This document shows positions 12,501 through 24,683 of a stretch of 64,000 bases of DNA, one piece after another. The notes below the pieces were generated by a model, which worked only from the letters and a program-made list of their open reading frames with translations, searched no databases and had not been told where the DNA came from. A program made the translations under genes and the position numbers. Within the stretch, counting starts at the first letter, position 1; each line of letters begins with the position of its first letter. Source of the DNA: Sanderia malayensis (Eukaryota; Cnidaria; Scyphozoa; Semaeostomeae; Pelagiidae); contig RQOL01000855.1 of assembly GCA_013076295.1 (NCBI GenBank), forward strand, positions 1,798,001 through 1,862,000, in the 5' to 3' direction.

Positions 12501-15115
12501 ACTTCATTTGAGTTCCATATGGTGGCGAAACTATGGGATATGATACATGCCGAGTTATACGTGAGTGCTGCATATGGTTCAATGTCAACTTTGGCATTTG
12601 AAGTAAGTATGGTGCTTTGATTTATGTTGATTTATGCAGGTGTGATTAACATAATTAACCTGCTAGTTAAACTACCACGTCATTACTATGCACTTTTGTG
12701 TTGTGTTATGACGTAATTAGTTCATCAAAATGTTTGTTGTTCTTAGTTCAAGGCATCAATATCGATCAATTTACATTTGAAAGAGATATTCAACGCTGTG
12801 AAGGATTTCATGAAGAAGGCTGCGGAGGCTGCGATCAGAGTGATCGAAGCTGCCAAGAAGAAATTAGAAGCTGCCAACAAGGCACTGGAAAATGCAGATA
12901 AAAAAATGGTAGGATGGAAAAGTAGTATGTCTGCATACCAAGCCAAACTTGCAATGAGAGCCGTAGAAATTGAAAGACAAAAAGCTAACATGGTGGAAGA
13001 TTGCAAAGCAAAGTGTGGAAAAGGTGAGTGGTATTTTTGTTATTCAATGTTTTATTGATCTGTTGCTGATAACACAAAGAAATTTGCAGGAGATAGGATA
13101 GGTGTTTGTATTTACATGAAGTAATTATTATTTTTCAGTTTGCATTCCATTCTTTGATTGGAAGCCTCAATGCTTCAAAGTTTTTTGGTGGTGGGTAGGC
13201 TGTCCAGTTTGGAATAGTTGCAAATGGAGGGGACCCAACATCCTCTGTATTGCCGGCTGTGAAATCAATAAACTTGCCAACAAATTCGTTGCCATTGCGG
13301 AACAAGTTGGCATTGGAGTGAGTAATACCTGAATGAATTAAATACCTAGTTAGTCTCTTAATCTGCTATGCCGTGTGATGTCATTTTAGCATTCGAAGTC
13401 TATAATTAATGTGTCACTTGGTTATAGATCATGATTGGTCTGACAGAAATCGGAAAAGGACTGGTCGATGTAGGAAGAGGTTTTGTTAAATTGGCTGGCA
13501 AACTGGTTGACTTTGCTAAGGTTCTTCTGGATCTTGCAAAGAAGGCAGTTGAAGTTGGAAAGCGAATAGCTGAAGCAGTTACCGATTGGTTGGCAGATAA
13601 TCTATTCGAAATTAGGCTGCTCGAAATAACTGGAAAGCTGGACAGTGATTTCAATGCCTGTGTTGGCTTGAAAGTTGATTGCACTATCCTGGGGCTGAAG
13701 ATTGATTTCGAAGGGAAAATATGCATCAATTTGAACTTCTGGAAAGGTATCGCTGCTGATTCTGTTGAAAAGAAGTATCCAGGTGTGAAGAAACAAGAAG
13801 AGGAAGTCAAGAAGGTGGAAGGAAAGTTTGAAGAGTTCGACAAGGACAAGTCAGGCCTTGACAAGGAGGAAAAGAAGATTGACGAAGATGTTAAGAAGGA
13901 GACGTCACAGAAACGTAAAAGAGATTATGTTCCAACTGAAGAGGAAGCATATTACAGAAGACTTGCTGAGGAACGATTGCCAACTGTTGTTACAAGAAGT
14001 GCTGAAACAGTTGATGCATTTAAAAATAATGCACCTTGGGTTCTTATTCAAGATTTTGATGCTCACAATTTTGATCATACACCTCAGCAAGATACTAATA
14101 TTCCAGCAGAGAAGAGAACTCTGGATGAAGGTTAGCTTAGATTAAGATTCGTAAGATAATAGGGTAATATTTCGTAGAAAATGTTAGCACTTTAATTAAT
14201 TACCTCGTTGTCTACATTATTTACAGATTGGGACAAACATGCAGCCACACCTTGTGTACAAGTCAGTAAGGTCATTGACAAGTACACTATGATAGCAGAT
14301 GGTTTGGCAAGCGTATCTCAATCTATGAGAGAAGTCCACAGGAATTATCAAGCAACAAAACGTTCCTACCAACAAGGAGTTGATTCGTTAAAATACCAAG
14401 TTGATGACACAGGTATGATCTCTTTAAATGATACCTTTCATATTTCAGGCAATTGTTTGAACAACAAATCCATTAAGATCTTGATTATTGTTTTATAAAT
14501 TTGTAGAATTTAAGCACAATATAACTCATGAAGAGAAAACTGATTTGCATCATTGGTACAACGAAGCCAAAGAAGGTACGCATCTAACCATTTAACCTCT
14601 GTATTTAATAGGGTGTGATTATTAATGAATTCTTGTAATTATGTGCTGTTGTTACTTTAAGGCCTTGAGAAATGGGATGCCAAGGCGAAGAGTGTCATTG
14701 AGGAACAACACCAGATTTCAATGCCCGTCTTTCGAAGCCAAATTGAACACATTTTGATGACAGAAAAGAAAACCACCTTTCCTGCATACATGAATGAGCT
14801 TCACAAAATTGGTGAAAAAGCCTACAAGAGATCCAGCATTCCAAATGAAGCTATCATTGCTGCAACGCAAGAGCTCAGCGGCATCAAAAGGGTAAGAAGT
14901 GTCAATATTCTTTGACTTAAGTTCGTGTAGCACATGGCTTAGGTGTTGATAGTTCTTTGGTATTTAGGTGTGTTGAAGTACATATTTGTTTTGTTTAGGA
15001 TTTGGTATCTATTGTCACTGATGAAGAAGCAAACCCTCTGACTCTGATGGGCAAAGTGAAGAGTGTTCGTTCAAATATTCAAGGTCTTCGCAGATCAATG
15101 GAAAGATGCCATTGA
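6533..15115 (+). CDS. Giant secreted modular protein, tandem copy A (unknown family)
   Basis: I do not recognise this family. Eighteen exons join in phase (5466 nt, 1821 aa): 6533-6710, 6818-7240, 7561-8157, 8296-8893, 9443-9642, 10141-10343, 10606-10993, 11087-11395, 11569-11718, 11811-12059, 12193-12602, 12747-13023, 13139-13317, 13428-14130, 14227-14412, 14507-14575, 14662-14891, 14999-15115. Residues 1 to about 20 form a signal peptide, with KRD shortly after. Residues 60-665 are hydrophobic/polar alternating segments that look like beta-sheet modules. Residues 666-862 are an acidic then Gln/Ala/Pro-rich disordered linker with basic pairs. Residues 863-1235 are a second beta-rich block. 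Residues 1236-1320 form an Ala/Lys/Glu coiled coil, and about 1321-1387 a Cys/Trp-rich segment (WWWVGCPVW). The rest is helical and charged, with a furin-type KRKR site near 1550 and a further KR before the end of exon 14. A polyadenylation signal lies near 15153. I infer an extracellular, proteolytically processed structural protein. Confidence 0.82.
9137..9310. mobile_element. MITE, family 1 (copy in tandem gene A intron 4)
   Basis: A 174-bp element with terminal inverted repeats around 'tac-gtcaa' and 'ttggctgta', and several 'attcgaac' blocks in both orientations. It is about 85-90% similar by eye to 48208-48397. The CAGTCAA ends flanked by TA suggest a Tc1/mariner/pogo-type non-autonomous element. 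Confidence 0.75.
9894..10044. mobile_element. MITE, family 2 (copy in tandem gene A intron 5)
   Basis: A 151-bp element starting tacagtaaaatcccccatgt and ending with the near complement atatgcgggtttttactgta. A close relative lies at 32195-32344. It has no coding capacity. Confidence 0.8.
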
Positions 15116-16137
15116 ATCAATGAAATAACAATTTCATGAAGTTTTATCAAGCAATAAAGTATTTATCTAGCTATTTATATCTTCAAATCGTTTGAAGTCT
15201 TTCCTTCCCATGGAAGTTGGAATTGTTAATCTGTTATATGATTATCATGAATGAGGTATTTATTCTAGTTTCTATATGTGTTGGCAATCTTTTAATGTTT
15301 AATCAAGGTGATATTTTATAGGGGCTTCGAGGTGACAGCTTAACCTTTATCGATGGTCAGGTTGTCTTAACTCTTTCATTTGCCCTACAATACGTTAGCA
15401 TCAACAACCAATTGGTCGTGTTGATCTTCAACCAGCCACTTGCCTGTACAATCAAATGATCTCAGCTCAACTGCTTGTGCCCATTAAACAAAGACTATAC
15501 AGGTAATGTTAAATTACCATGGTTGTATTTGTTGCATTACCCACAATTTACAAGCTAGATATCTTGTGTTTGTTCTCGGGTCATTGGACCTTTTCAGCAT
15601 TTTACAGAGACTAGAATATGGTTTTGTGCAATGGTGTACTGCGGATAGCGGCCAATATCCCAATGCCATTTCCCTACCTTTCGCCTTTAGTATATAAATC
15701 CCGAATAGATCGCCATCTGAATCAGTAACGCTAGTCTATAATGGCGTACTTAGCTTGTTATTAATACAAAGTCTTTGTTTCAGATACCTGTTCATTACAC
15801 AGTTGATATATAGCTTTGGTGGCAAGACGATTTGTGTTCTACTCAGTACAATTACCCCACCAGTTTCATTGTCATGCTACAATGCCCCTGACCAGATACG
15901 GTTTTACTGGTATGTTCGAGCCGACTTTTGAATAACCCTTGCTACGCTTTATTCAATTGCCAGTTAGCAATTGTGGTCTTTGAATGACGATGGTTAGGCT
16001 CTAATATTATTTCCACTTGCCAGTAAAAGTTACATCTCCAACCCTTTATCTCTTTCTTTTGTTCTGTTTATTCTTTTTCTATTTATCAGTACTGTTTTTG
16101 ATGTTAATTTCTTTTTATTCTCTTTCAGATCGTCATC
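15116..16137. other. Spacer between tandem copies A and B
   Basis: This holds the 3' UTR of copy A (AATAAA near 15153) and the 5' region of copy B. Only the last bases before the ATG (ttcagatcgtcatc) match the copy A upstream sequence. No coding region or element was recognised in between. Confidence 0.5.
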
Positions 16138-19100
16138 ATGGAAGGAACAGGAAAGATTGCGTTTATATTGTTGGTGCTTTGTGGCATCTCTCTTGAGTTT
16201 GATATGTTTTCAGACGAAAGTTTAATCCCTTCCGATGGATTTCACGACTTGCTAGGTCTAACTCCATTCTGGATGACACAACACATGCAAAACAATCTGC
16301 GTCGCTCCCTTACAAGTTTGTAAATTCAATTTTCCTTCTTCTCACTTTCTTTCACATAATCAATCGTTTAGATTTAAGTAAGAACATTTGCAATAGTTTT
16401 ATTTCTTTTTTCTAAATTCCAGCAAAGCGTGACAACCTACCTGGTACCCTGGCAGACTTTTTGTCAGAAAGTAGCGGAACAAAAACCTATGAAATGGCCG
16501 GAAATTGTAACTTAAAGGGCACCTTCACATCTGAGTTGGCGACGCTTCAAGTCGAAGAGGCTGGGGAATGCGTTAAACCATCATTGACCGTGATTTTCCA
16601 GAAATTATTTCCAACAATCAACGTAAATGATGCCACTCAGGAATTTATCCTGTCTGATCAGTTTGACTTCAAGAAGTTGGAAGTTGTTAAGAGCAGTAAA
16701 GAGGTGACGATCGAAGCCAGCGCAAAAGATACTCTTGATTATTCAGAGAGAAGAATACTCGTATCTGAAGGAGAATTGACTCTAGGCTTTTCAGCCAGTG
16801 GAAGCTCTGTCCTTGGAATTGAAAACTGGAGAATCAAAATTGAAGGTGATGTTGTAGTTATATTACATTTTGTAGTTTACCGTATTTCCTCTAATTAGCG
16901 CCCACCCTCTTTTAACCGCCCCTCAATAAGCGCCCACCCAATAAACACCCGGGCGCTTTTTAGAGGAAATACGGTATACATTATTTTCTTATTAAGTTAT
17001 CATTTTAGCAGGCATTTTGAAGCTGGTCGTTTGTTTTTGAAGGCATTGTTGGCATTTCAAGTCATCGTGTCAAGATGATCATTGACAAGCCAAAGGGAGA
17101 AACCAGCCTTCCTTTCACTTGGGAAATTCCAATGGTTTTAATGGTTGATTTGATGGGCATCTTTGGTATCACCGCATCTGCCATGAACTTCAATGATGTT
17201 GGGTTTGATAGCACCAAGTTGGAGGGTATCACCTTCACTGGTGCTACAATCAATGGTCAACTGGAACTTGATGACACTTTTCAGATTGTCGCAAAAGCGT
17301 CCGTAGCCTTGTCCCAAGCAGTGTCAAATGGAGAGGTGTGGCTCATCCTGACCAGACCCACCGGGTCAACGACAAAAGCAGCCATAATCATCGATGTTAA
17401 GGACACTATTAACATCCAAGAGGCACTGGAGGTGTTCATAACACAGAAGGACTTCATCAGCGACTTTGGTATGATCGGAAGAATTGAACGCGACTGCATC
17501 ATCATGTTAGCAAAAGATGACATTACGATGGTGCAAAATGAAGATCTCATGACCCTTGTTGGAAAATTCATCACTCCACATGATACGAAGCAGATTCCCA
17601 AGGGTGTCAATGTCAGGGTCCTCGTTCCAATGAAGGGTGTGTTCCATGTTTTAGCAATCATCCACATACGTACCAAGTACGATACCTCTTTGTATTATTT
17701 GCAGTTGACAAATTTTTTTCTTTTGTTCAGATAATATGAAGACACAGTGCAAGGCTTCGACCGCGCAGTTTAGTGAAGACGTTCCGGAGATCTTGCCAAT
17801 AACAATCAAGATTACTGCTGGCGGGTTGGCGTTTTCCTATCCGGACAAATTCAAATCCGACCTGCCCAGCATGTTGAAGTGTTTGGATCCGCAAATAGCT
17901 GCCGAACTTCCATCTCAACTATTCCCAAGGCCAGATGGACTGATTAACATTAAGGAATTCACATTCGCTGAAAGCAGATATATGAAGTTGACTGTTGTGC
18001 TGCAAGGCCCTTTCGAATTCATTGGTGGCAAGATTAAAGTGGCGGACATTGAGTTAACTGTGAGCAAGACTAAAGGAGAGCAGGGCACAAGTTGGCAATT
18101 CGCTGGTGTTACGACTGTAACTATTGGTCCACTGGCCGTCGGCCTTACCATTGAGAAGGAAGGTGGAAAGTATACGTTTTCAGCATATGTTGAAAGTTTT
18201 AAGTTGAATCAGCTAGAAGAAATGATTGGGCGCACTACAATCACAGATGTCGCAAGACTTCTCGGATCTTTAAGTGACTTTGGTATCAAAGATTTCAAGT
18301 TGGTGAAGGAATTTGGCGAGAGTAGTCAACTGAGGTTTGTGAACTTCTTCTCAAATCTTACGTTGTCTGTGAACTAGTGAACCAGTAAATGACAAATGAT
18401 GAATCAACAGCAATACATTGCGTTCACGTGATCTGCTATTTTTGTTCTAGAGTATCTGGTGTGCCAATCATATGGGGCTGGGATAAGATGTCTATTGAGG
18501 GACTTGTGTGGACTCCGAAAGGAGAGACGAAAACCGCTGTGTCTGTGGGCATTGTTATCGAAGCTGTTCGTCTTGATAAACTTTTGGAGAAAATCCTTGG
18601 AAATAATCTCTTTTCAACTGCTTGGTTTTCAAAGATGACAGCAAGTAAGTTGACGTTGAAAATTTACACCAGTATTATGGCTGTATCTATATTAAACGCA
18701 GCATCTGTTTCATGCATATTCAATTGATTAATTCTATTCCGACTTGTTTTATTTTGTAGTCTGTATCATTAGCACGGATGATGCGAAGATTAAAGCCCAA
18801 GAAGCAGAAAATAGTAATAATAAAGTCGAAGATGATTCAGGTGAAGCCGATTCTAACACACCTGATAGCACACCTGATAATGCAGAAGAACACAGATCTG
18901 CTTTGATGGATAAACAAGCAGCAGCTAAGAAACCAAGTGTTACTAATCAACAGTATCATCATCATAATCAACATCGACGCAGTGATATTCTTAAGGTGTG
19001 TATTCCGATTTTCTTATTACTTGTGTATCTACATCGGTTTTTATTGCTGGAGGTTTCATACTAGGGTGTGTACTTCTATAAGGTGGCAAAGTTGAGGTTT

Positions 19101-22100
19101 TCTATTAAGTAATATAGTTATGAATTATTGCTCTTGAGTTTTGATTTGGTTTTGATTTATGATTAACGCGATTGATTGATTCATTGGCTTACTTGTTCGT
19201 CAGGTTGCGAGACGGAGTTTAAGACAGAAGCTATCACAAAGCCTACAAACGCCTCACGCCAGAACATTGGAAGGTAAAGAACGAGTTGCACCGTTAAAAT
19301 CTCGATTAGCACCAGCCGATGGTCGTGCTGCAGCAATACCCACGAAAAGAAAATACGATACTCAAGTTCGCACGGCAAGGTCAAAGTTTATTGGCAAGCA
19401 TGAGAAGAAAGTGGCAGTTTCCAAAGCTACAAAGAGAGCTGACGACGAAGTTCAAATCAAATTCAATATTCCATATTTGACAAGCCAAACTATACAGCAA
19501 GGTTTGTTAATTGTTATTTTTTATTTCTGTGTACGACAGTGAGATGTTTCTGGATATATTAGACGGCTTTTAATGATTATAATGCTGTTTTCCAGGTTTA
19601 ACATTCATCGCTATATTCAACATTCCACAAGACAATGGCTGTCATGGCGATTCTTTATGCTTGTGGCTCGGTGAGAAGGTTGGTAGAGATGCAACTATCG
19701 AGATAATGGGTGCAATTGGGAACGACGGATTTCGTTTCAGTGCCAAGTTTTCTGGAACAATCGTCTTGGTACCAGATAAGCTGACATTGCAAGAAATTGA
19801 ACTAGCACTTGAATTAAGTGGTAAAAAATCGAGCGTGAAACTTAGCTGCACTCTATACTGGGCAGATAGGGATATCCTTGGTGAAGATCAAATTCAATTC
19901 CAAGGTAGAATTATGCTGCATACGTGGTTTTACGTATTTATTTTATTCGCTGCTTCCTTATTATTGTTATTACAATGTTCATTGCTTCTAATTGAAGTCA
20001 TCCAAGATTGTAGTGATAAAATTAGTTGATTGGTTCTTATTTCTTCCAGGTGCAATTGAGGTAAGCCTGACTGGAAAGCTCAGTTTAGAATTCAATATGA
20101 TGGGAATGTGGACTCAACCATTCGGGTTTGAGTATCTTGCATTTGGAAACCTGCATCTTGCCATCGGCATTTCTGTTGGCGTGCCTTTGCCATCATTTGG
20201 TAAGAAATCAAGATATTCATGTAGTACAACCAAGATTTTTATTCGTTTTTTTGAATCCGTGCCTTTTATGATGTCAGCCGCTGATGCTCAGATCAAAGTC
20301 GGAGATGTGGAACTGGAGGAAGTAAAGAGCTTTCAGCACCTTGGCTCTACGTTGAATGAGAGTGTCACGTCAGAAACGGAGATAAAGAAAAGGCTAGCAA
20401 TTGCCACCAACCAACTTGCCAAATTGACCAGAATCTGGAACTCGAGTGCTATATCCACTGCAATCAAGATCCGGCTGATGAAATCACTCATCACTTCAAT
20501 TGCCCTGTATGGATGTGAAACTTGGACCCACAGCAAAGCACTGGAGAAGCGAATAACTGCTTTTGAGCTCCGCTGCTTCAGGAGAATACTTGGCGTCACG
20601 TGGAAGCAGAAAGTCACTAATGCGGAGATCAAAAGGAGAATCACCAATGAGATCGGCACATTCGAGCCACTATTGGAGACGGCAAGGAGGAGAAAGCTGC
20701 AATGGTTCGGGCACATCTCACGGAAGGATGGTACGCTAGCATATGACATCATGCACGGAGGGGTAGAGGGAAGCAGGTGCAGAGTTTGGTGCTGAAGTCT
20801 GGTTTGGCAAGATCAAAAAGGGAATTGCAAATAACGACCATGCTATTAAAATTGCTGGCTACTTTGGTGTGAATGTGAACGACCCGAGAGATAACTATGT
20901 TTATGCATCAGTTAATGCATTTACTTTGAGGAAGATCTTCGAAGCATTTGAACTTGGCAGTCCTTCAATGCCTGATTTTATAGCAGATACTGGCTTTCCT
21001 GACGGCATCACTGTAGCATACAGTACTACGGGTATGACGTGATGCTCCGTAATATCTCATATTTTTGTAACTTTACCATTAAGTGCCCAGTTATTTCATT
21101 GTTGCTTTGCTTTATAACTTTTTATACAAATGGCATCAACATACTTCATCTCTGAAAACTAATCTGCTTTATTTTCTCATGCAGGGAAAGTAATCGAAGC
21201 TCATGATATCAACATAGCACCTGGATTTCTCTTGAAAGGGACAATAAATTTCCTCGGTTTGACAGTGTCAGCGGATATTCAAGTACAGCCAAAGGAAAAG
21301 TTGAAAGTCGATATACAAATGTCCCCAATCGATTGGGCAAATGGCCTGATAGTTCTGAGGCGAAGTGAAACTGATAAAGAAAATGGACCTAAAGCCTTTA
21401 TCTATATCACAACATCATCTGTCACTGTTCAAATAAATGGATATATTTCTTTGCTTGGAATGTCCAGGGAAGTTTCAATTGACGTGTCTGATACTGCTTT
21501 CACCTTCCGCATGACGACGGATTTATGGGGCATGATACGTACTGAATTGTATGTGAATGCAGCTTATGGTTCACTTGCGACTCTGGCATTTGAGGTGTGT
21601 TTTGTTGCTATATTCTGCATGTATTGTATTTTATAATCTAAGAGGTGGTGTCTACATCGGCATGAAGTGCTCTTTGCACGTTCAGAGTGCTCTTTGCACG
21701 TTCAGAAGTGCTCTTTGCACGAAGTACAGAGCGTTAATAGTAGGAGTACAGAACAAGGAAAGAGAAATTTTCTGTAAACAACATAGAAGACTGTAAAGTC
21801 TTTATAGATCATGATCTTGATGTTCTTACATTTTAGTCTGTCTGACGAGTGCTCTAGCACGAAGCAGTCTTTTCTGTACTCCTACTGTACTCCATTGTGT
21901 AGAGATCCTGTATGTGTATACAGCATCACAGTATTTATACAATATGTAAATGGCTGTTTTGATTAACCTGTAGTTTTGAAACAGATTGCAACGTGTTTTT
22001 ATTTCATTTTAGTTCAGGGCATCAGTCTCGATAGACTTTCATTTGAGAGAGATATTTAATGCAGTGAAGGATTTCATGAAGAAGGCTGCCGATTCCGCAA

Positions 22101-24511
22101 TAGAAGCCATCAATGCTGCTAAAAGGAAAGTAGCAGAGGCCCAAGAGGCATTGGATAATGCAAATAATAAAATGACAGGATGGCAAAGCTCTATGACTGC
22201 ATATCAAGACAAGCTCAGACAAAGAAGTGCTGAAATTGAAAGACAGAAAGCTAACATGGTGCAGAATTGCAAAGCTAAGTGTGGCAAAGGTGGGCGTTAG
22301 TTTATGCTATCACAAGTGTTAATTTAATGGGTTTTTTAAATGATAATATGGTATACGAAATGTACTGGGGTTCTTAGTTATCTACGAATCGCAACAGATG
22401 TTTCGTAGAACTGAGTGTGTTAGACAGAACCATCTGTCTGGTTGTTGTTGAATTTCTGACGTTTCCCTTTCATGTTTTACTATAATTTTTAACATGATCA
22501 TTTATCATTTTTCCTAGTTTGCGTTCCATTCCTTGATTGGAAGTCCAGATGCTTTAAAATTTGGTGGTGGTGGGTAGGTTGTCCTACTTGGAATAGTTGT
22601 CGATGGAAGGTAGACAACATTATCTGCATTGCTGGATGTGAAATCGAGAAACTTGCTAACAAATTTGTTGCATGGGCTGAACAAACAGGCATTAAGGTGC
22701 AGTACGAGTTTTATAATCCTTTTCAATAGAAGCGAGCAACTCTTGATTAATTATTTTCAAGACTTGCTTATCATCTGTATGCTCTGCTTTTGTGTTATAA
22801 CAAGGAGTTTATTTTCTTTTAGATCATGATAGGTCTGACAGAAATTGGCAAGGGGCTGATAGATGTAGGAAAAGGCTTTGTTTCAATGGCTAGCAAGTTG
22901 GTTGACTTTGGTAACGACGTTCTTGATTTTGCAATCTCAGCAGTTAAATTGGGAAAACAAATAGCTGATGCAGTTACTGATTGGTTGGCAGAAAATCTAT
23001 TCGAAATTAGGCTGCTCGAATTAAATGGAAAGTTGGACAATGAATTCAATGCCTGTGTTGGCTTGAAGGTTGACTGCACAATCCTGGGGCTGAAGATTGA
23101 TTATGAAGGTGAAATATGCATTAATTTGAATTTCTGGAAGAACCTGGCAGCTGATACTGTTGACAAGAAGTATCCAGGTGTTAAGAAACAAGAAGAGGAA
23201 CTAAAGAAGGTGGATGGGAAGTTTGAAGAGTTTGAGAAGGACAAGACAGATCTTGGAGAGGAAGAGGAGAAGATTGACAAAGATGTTAAGCAAGAGACGT
23301 CACAGAGGCGTAAAAGAGATTATGTTCCAACTGAAGAGGAAGCATATTACAGAAGACTTGCTGAGGAACGATTGCCAACTGTTGTTACAAGAAGTGCTGA
23401 AACAGTTAATGCATTTAAAAATAATGCACCTTGGGTTCTTATTCAAGATTTTGATGCTCACAATTTTGATCATAAACCTCAGCAAGATACTAATATTCCA
23501 GCAGAGAAGAGAACTTTGGATGAAGGTTAGCTTAGATTAAGATTCTTAAAATAATAGGGTAATATTTGATGGCAAATGTTAGCACTTTAATTAATTACCT
23601 CGTTGTCTACATTATTTACAGATTGGGACAAACATGCAGCCACACCTTGTGTACAAGTCAGTAAGGTCATTGACAAGTACAGTATGATAGCAGATGGTTT
23701 GGCAAGCGTATCTCAATCTATGAGAGATGTCCGAAGGAATTATCAAGCAACAAAACGTTCCTATGAACAAGGAGTTGATTCGTTAAAATATCAAGTTAAT
23801 GACGCAGGTATGACCTCTTTAAATGATACCTTTCATATTTCAGGCAATTGTTTGAACAACAAATCCATTAAGATCTTGATTATTGTTTTATAAATTTGTA
23901 GAATTAAAGCACAATATAACTCATGAAGAGAAAACTGATTTGCATCATTGGTACAACGAAGCCAAAGAAGGTACGCATCTAACCATTTAACCTCTGTATT
24001 TAATAGGGTGTGATTATTAATGAATTCTTGTAATTCTGTGCTGTTGTTACTTTAAGGCCTTGAGAAATGGGATGCCAAGGCGAAGAGTGTCATTGAGGAA
24101 CAACACCAGATTTCAATGCCCGTCTTTCGAAGCCAACTTGAGCACATTTTGAGGACAGAAAAGAAAACCACCTTTCCTGGATACATGAATGAGCTTCACA
24201 AAATTGGTGAAAAGGCCTACAAGAGATCGAGCATTCCAAATGAAGCTATCATTGCTGCTACGCAAGAACTCAGTGGCATTAAAAGGGTAAGAAGTGCCAA
24301 TATTATATGATTTAAGATTGTGCAACACATATCTAAGGTATTGATAGCTCTTTGGTATTTGTTGTGTGTTAAGCTACATATTTGTTTTCTTTAGGATTTG
24401 GTATCTATTGTCACTGATGAAGAAGCAAACCCTCTGACTCTGATGGGCAAAGTGAAGAGTGTTCGTTCAAATATTCAAGGACTTCGCAGATCAATGGAAA
24501 GATGCAATTAA
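16138..24511 (+). CDS. Giant secreted modular protein, tandem copy B (unknown family)
   Basis: Paralogue of copy A with the same 18-exon plan: 16138-16315, 16423-16845, 17043-17636, 17731-18334, 18451-18644, 18760-18995, 19204-19501, 19596-19904, 20050-20199, 20783-21031, 21185-21594, 22013-22289, 22518-22696, 22823-23525, 23622-23807, 23902-23970, 24057-24286, 24395-24511. They total 5406 nt (1801 aa). Exons 8 to 18 have exactly the same lengths as in copy A. Exon 1 protein is identical. Exons 2-5 and 8-13 are clearly homologous but diverged. Exons 6-7 (the disordered linker) share almost nothing beyond their ends; here they are rich in Asp/Ser/Pro and then His/Lys/Arg. Exons 15-18 are nearly identical to copy A. 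The intron before exon 10 has been replaced by a LINE fragment, leaving an acceptor AG without a pyrimidine tract. The transcript may therefore skip exon 10 (249 nt, in frame) or retain the intron. Function is unknown. Confidence 0.78.
16879..16976. mobile_element. Small MITE, family 3
   Basis: A 98-bp near-palindrome in intron 2 of copy B. It starts taccgtatttcctctaatta, has gcgcccac/gggcgc blocks inside, and ends with the complement agaggaaatacggta. Degenerate relatives with 'taagc-ccc' blocks may exist near 1735-1835, 52650-52910 and 61105-61185. Confidence 0.75.
20215..20780 (+). mobile_element. LINE (non-LTR retrotransposon) ORF fragment at exon 10 of copy B
   Basis: An open frame encodes the C-terminal part of a non-LTR retrotransposon polyprotein. 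Landmarks are SFQHLGSTLNE, IALYGCETWT, RCFRRILGVTWK and LQWFGHISRKD. These are typical of the region after the reverse-transcriptase domain of Jockey/CR1/RTE-like elements. No upstream RT or endonuclease part is present, so it is a dead fragment. Its right end lies within a few bases of the exon 10 acceptor at 20781-20782. The frame is open from exon 9 through the LINE, so intron retention would add about 190 LINE-derived residues before a stop near 20795. Confidence 0.85.
21665..21722. repeat. Short tandem repeat in copy B intron 11
   Basis: Three copies of a 20-21 nt unit (gtgctctttgcacgttcaga). Further 'gtgctc-agcacgaag' fragments lie at about 21848-21872. It is absent from the equivalent intron of copy A. 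Confidence 0.7.
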
Positions 24512-24683
24512 GCTTCGACAGCCAATGCAAGTATTAATTTTTAAATTGCAAATTAGAATGTTTACTTAGCTAAATGATTCTAAAATTAGAGTAAGGCTGT
24601 CACTAGTATTAAAATAATCTTGTTTTCTTTTATCTTAATATAGTTTAACGTAGTATAGAATGTATTATAGTACAGTTGATTAA

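Noticed and set aside
6533..24511. The two tandem copies as one continuous gene
   Set aside because: Each has its own signal-peptide exon, stop codon and complete set of 18 exons, so two genes are more likely.
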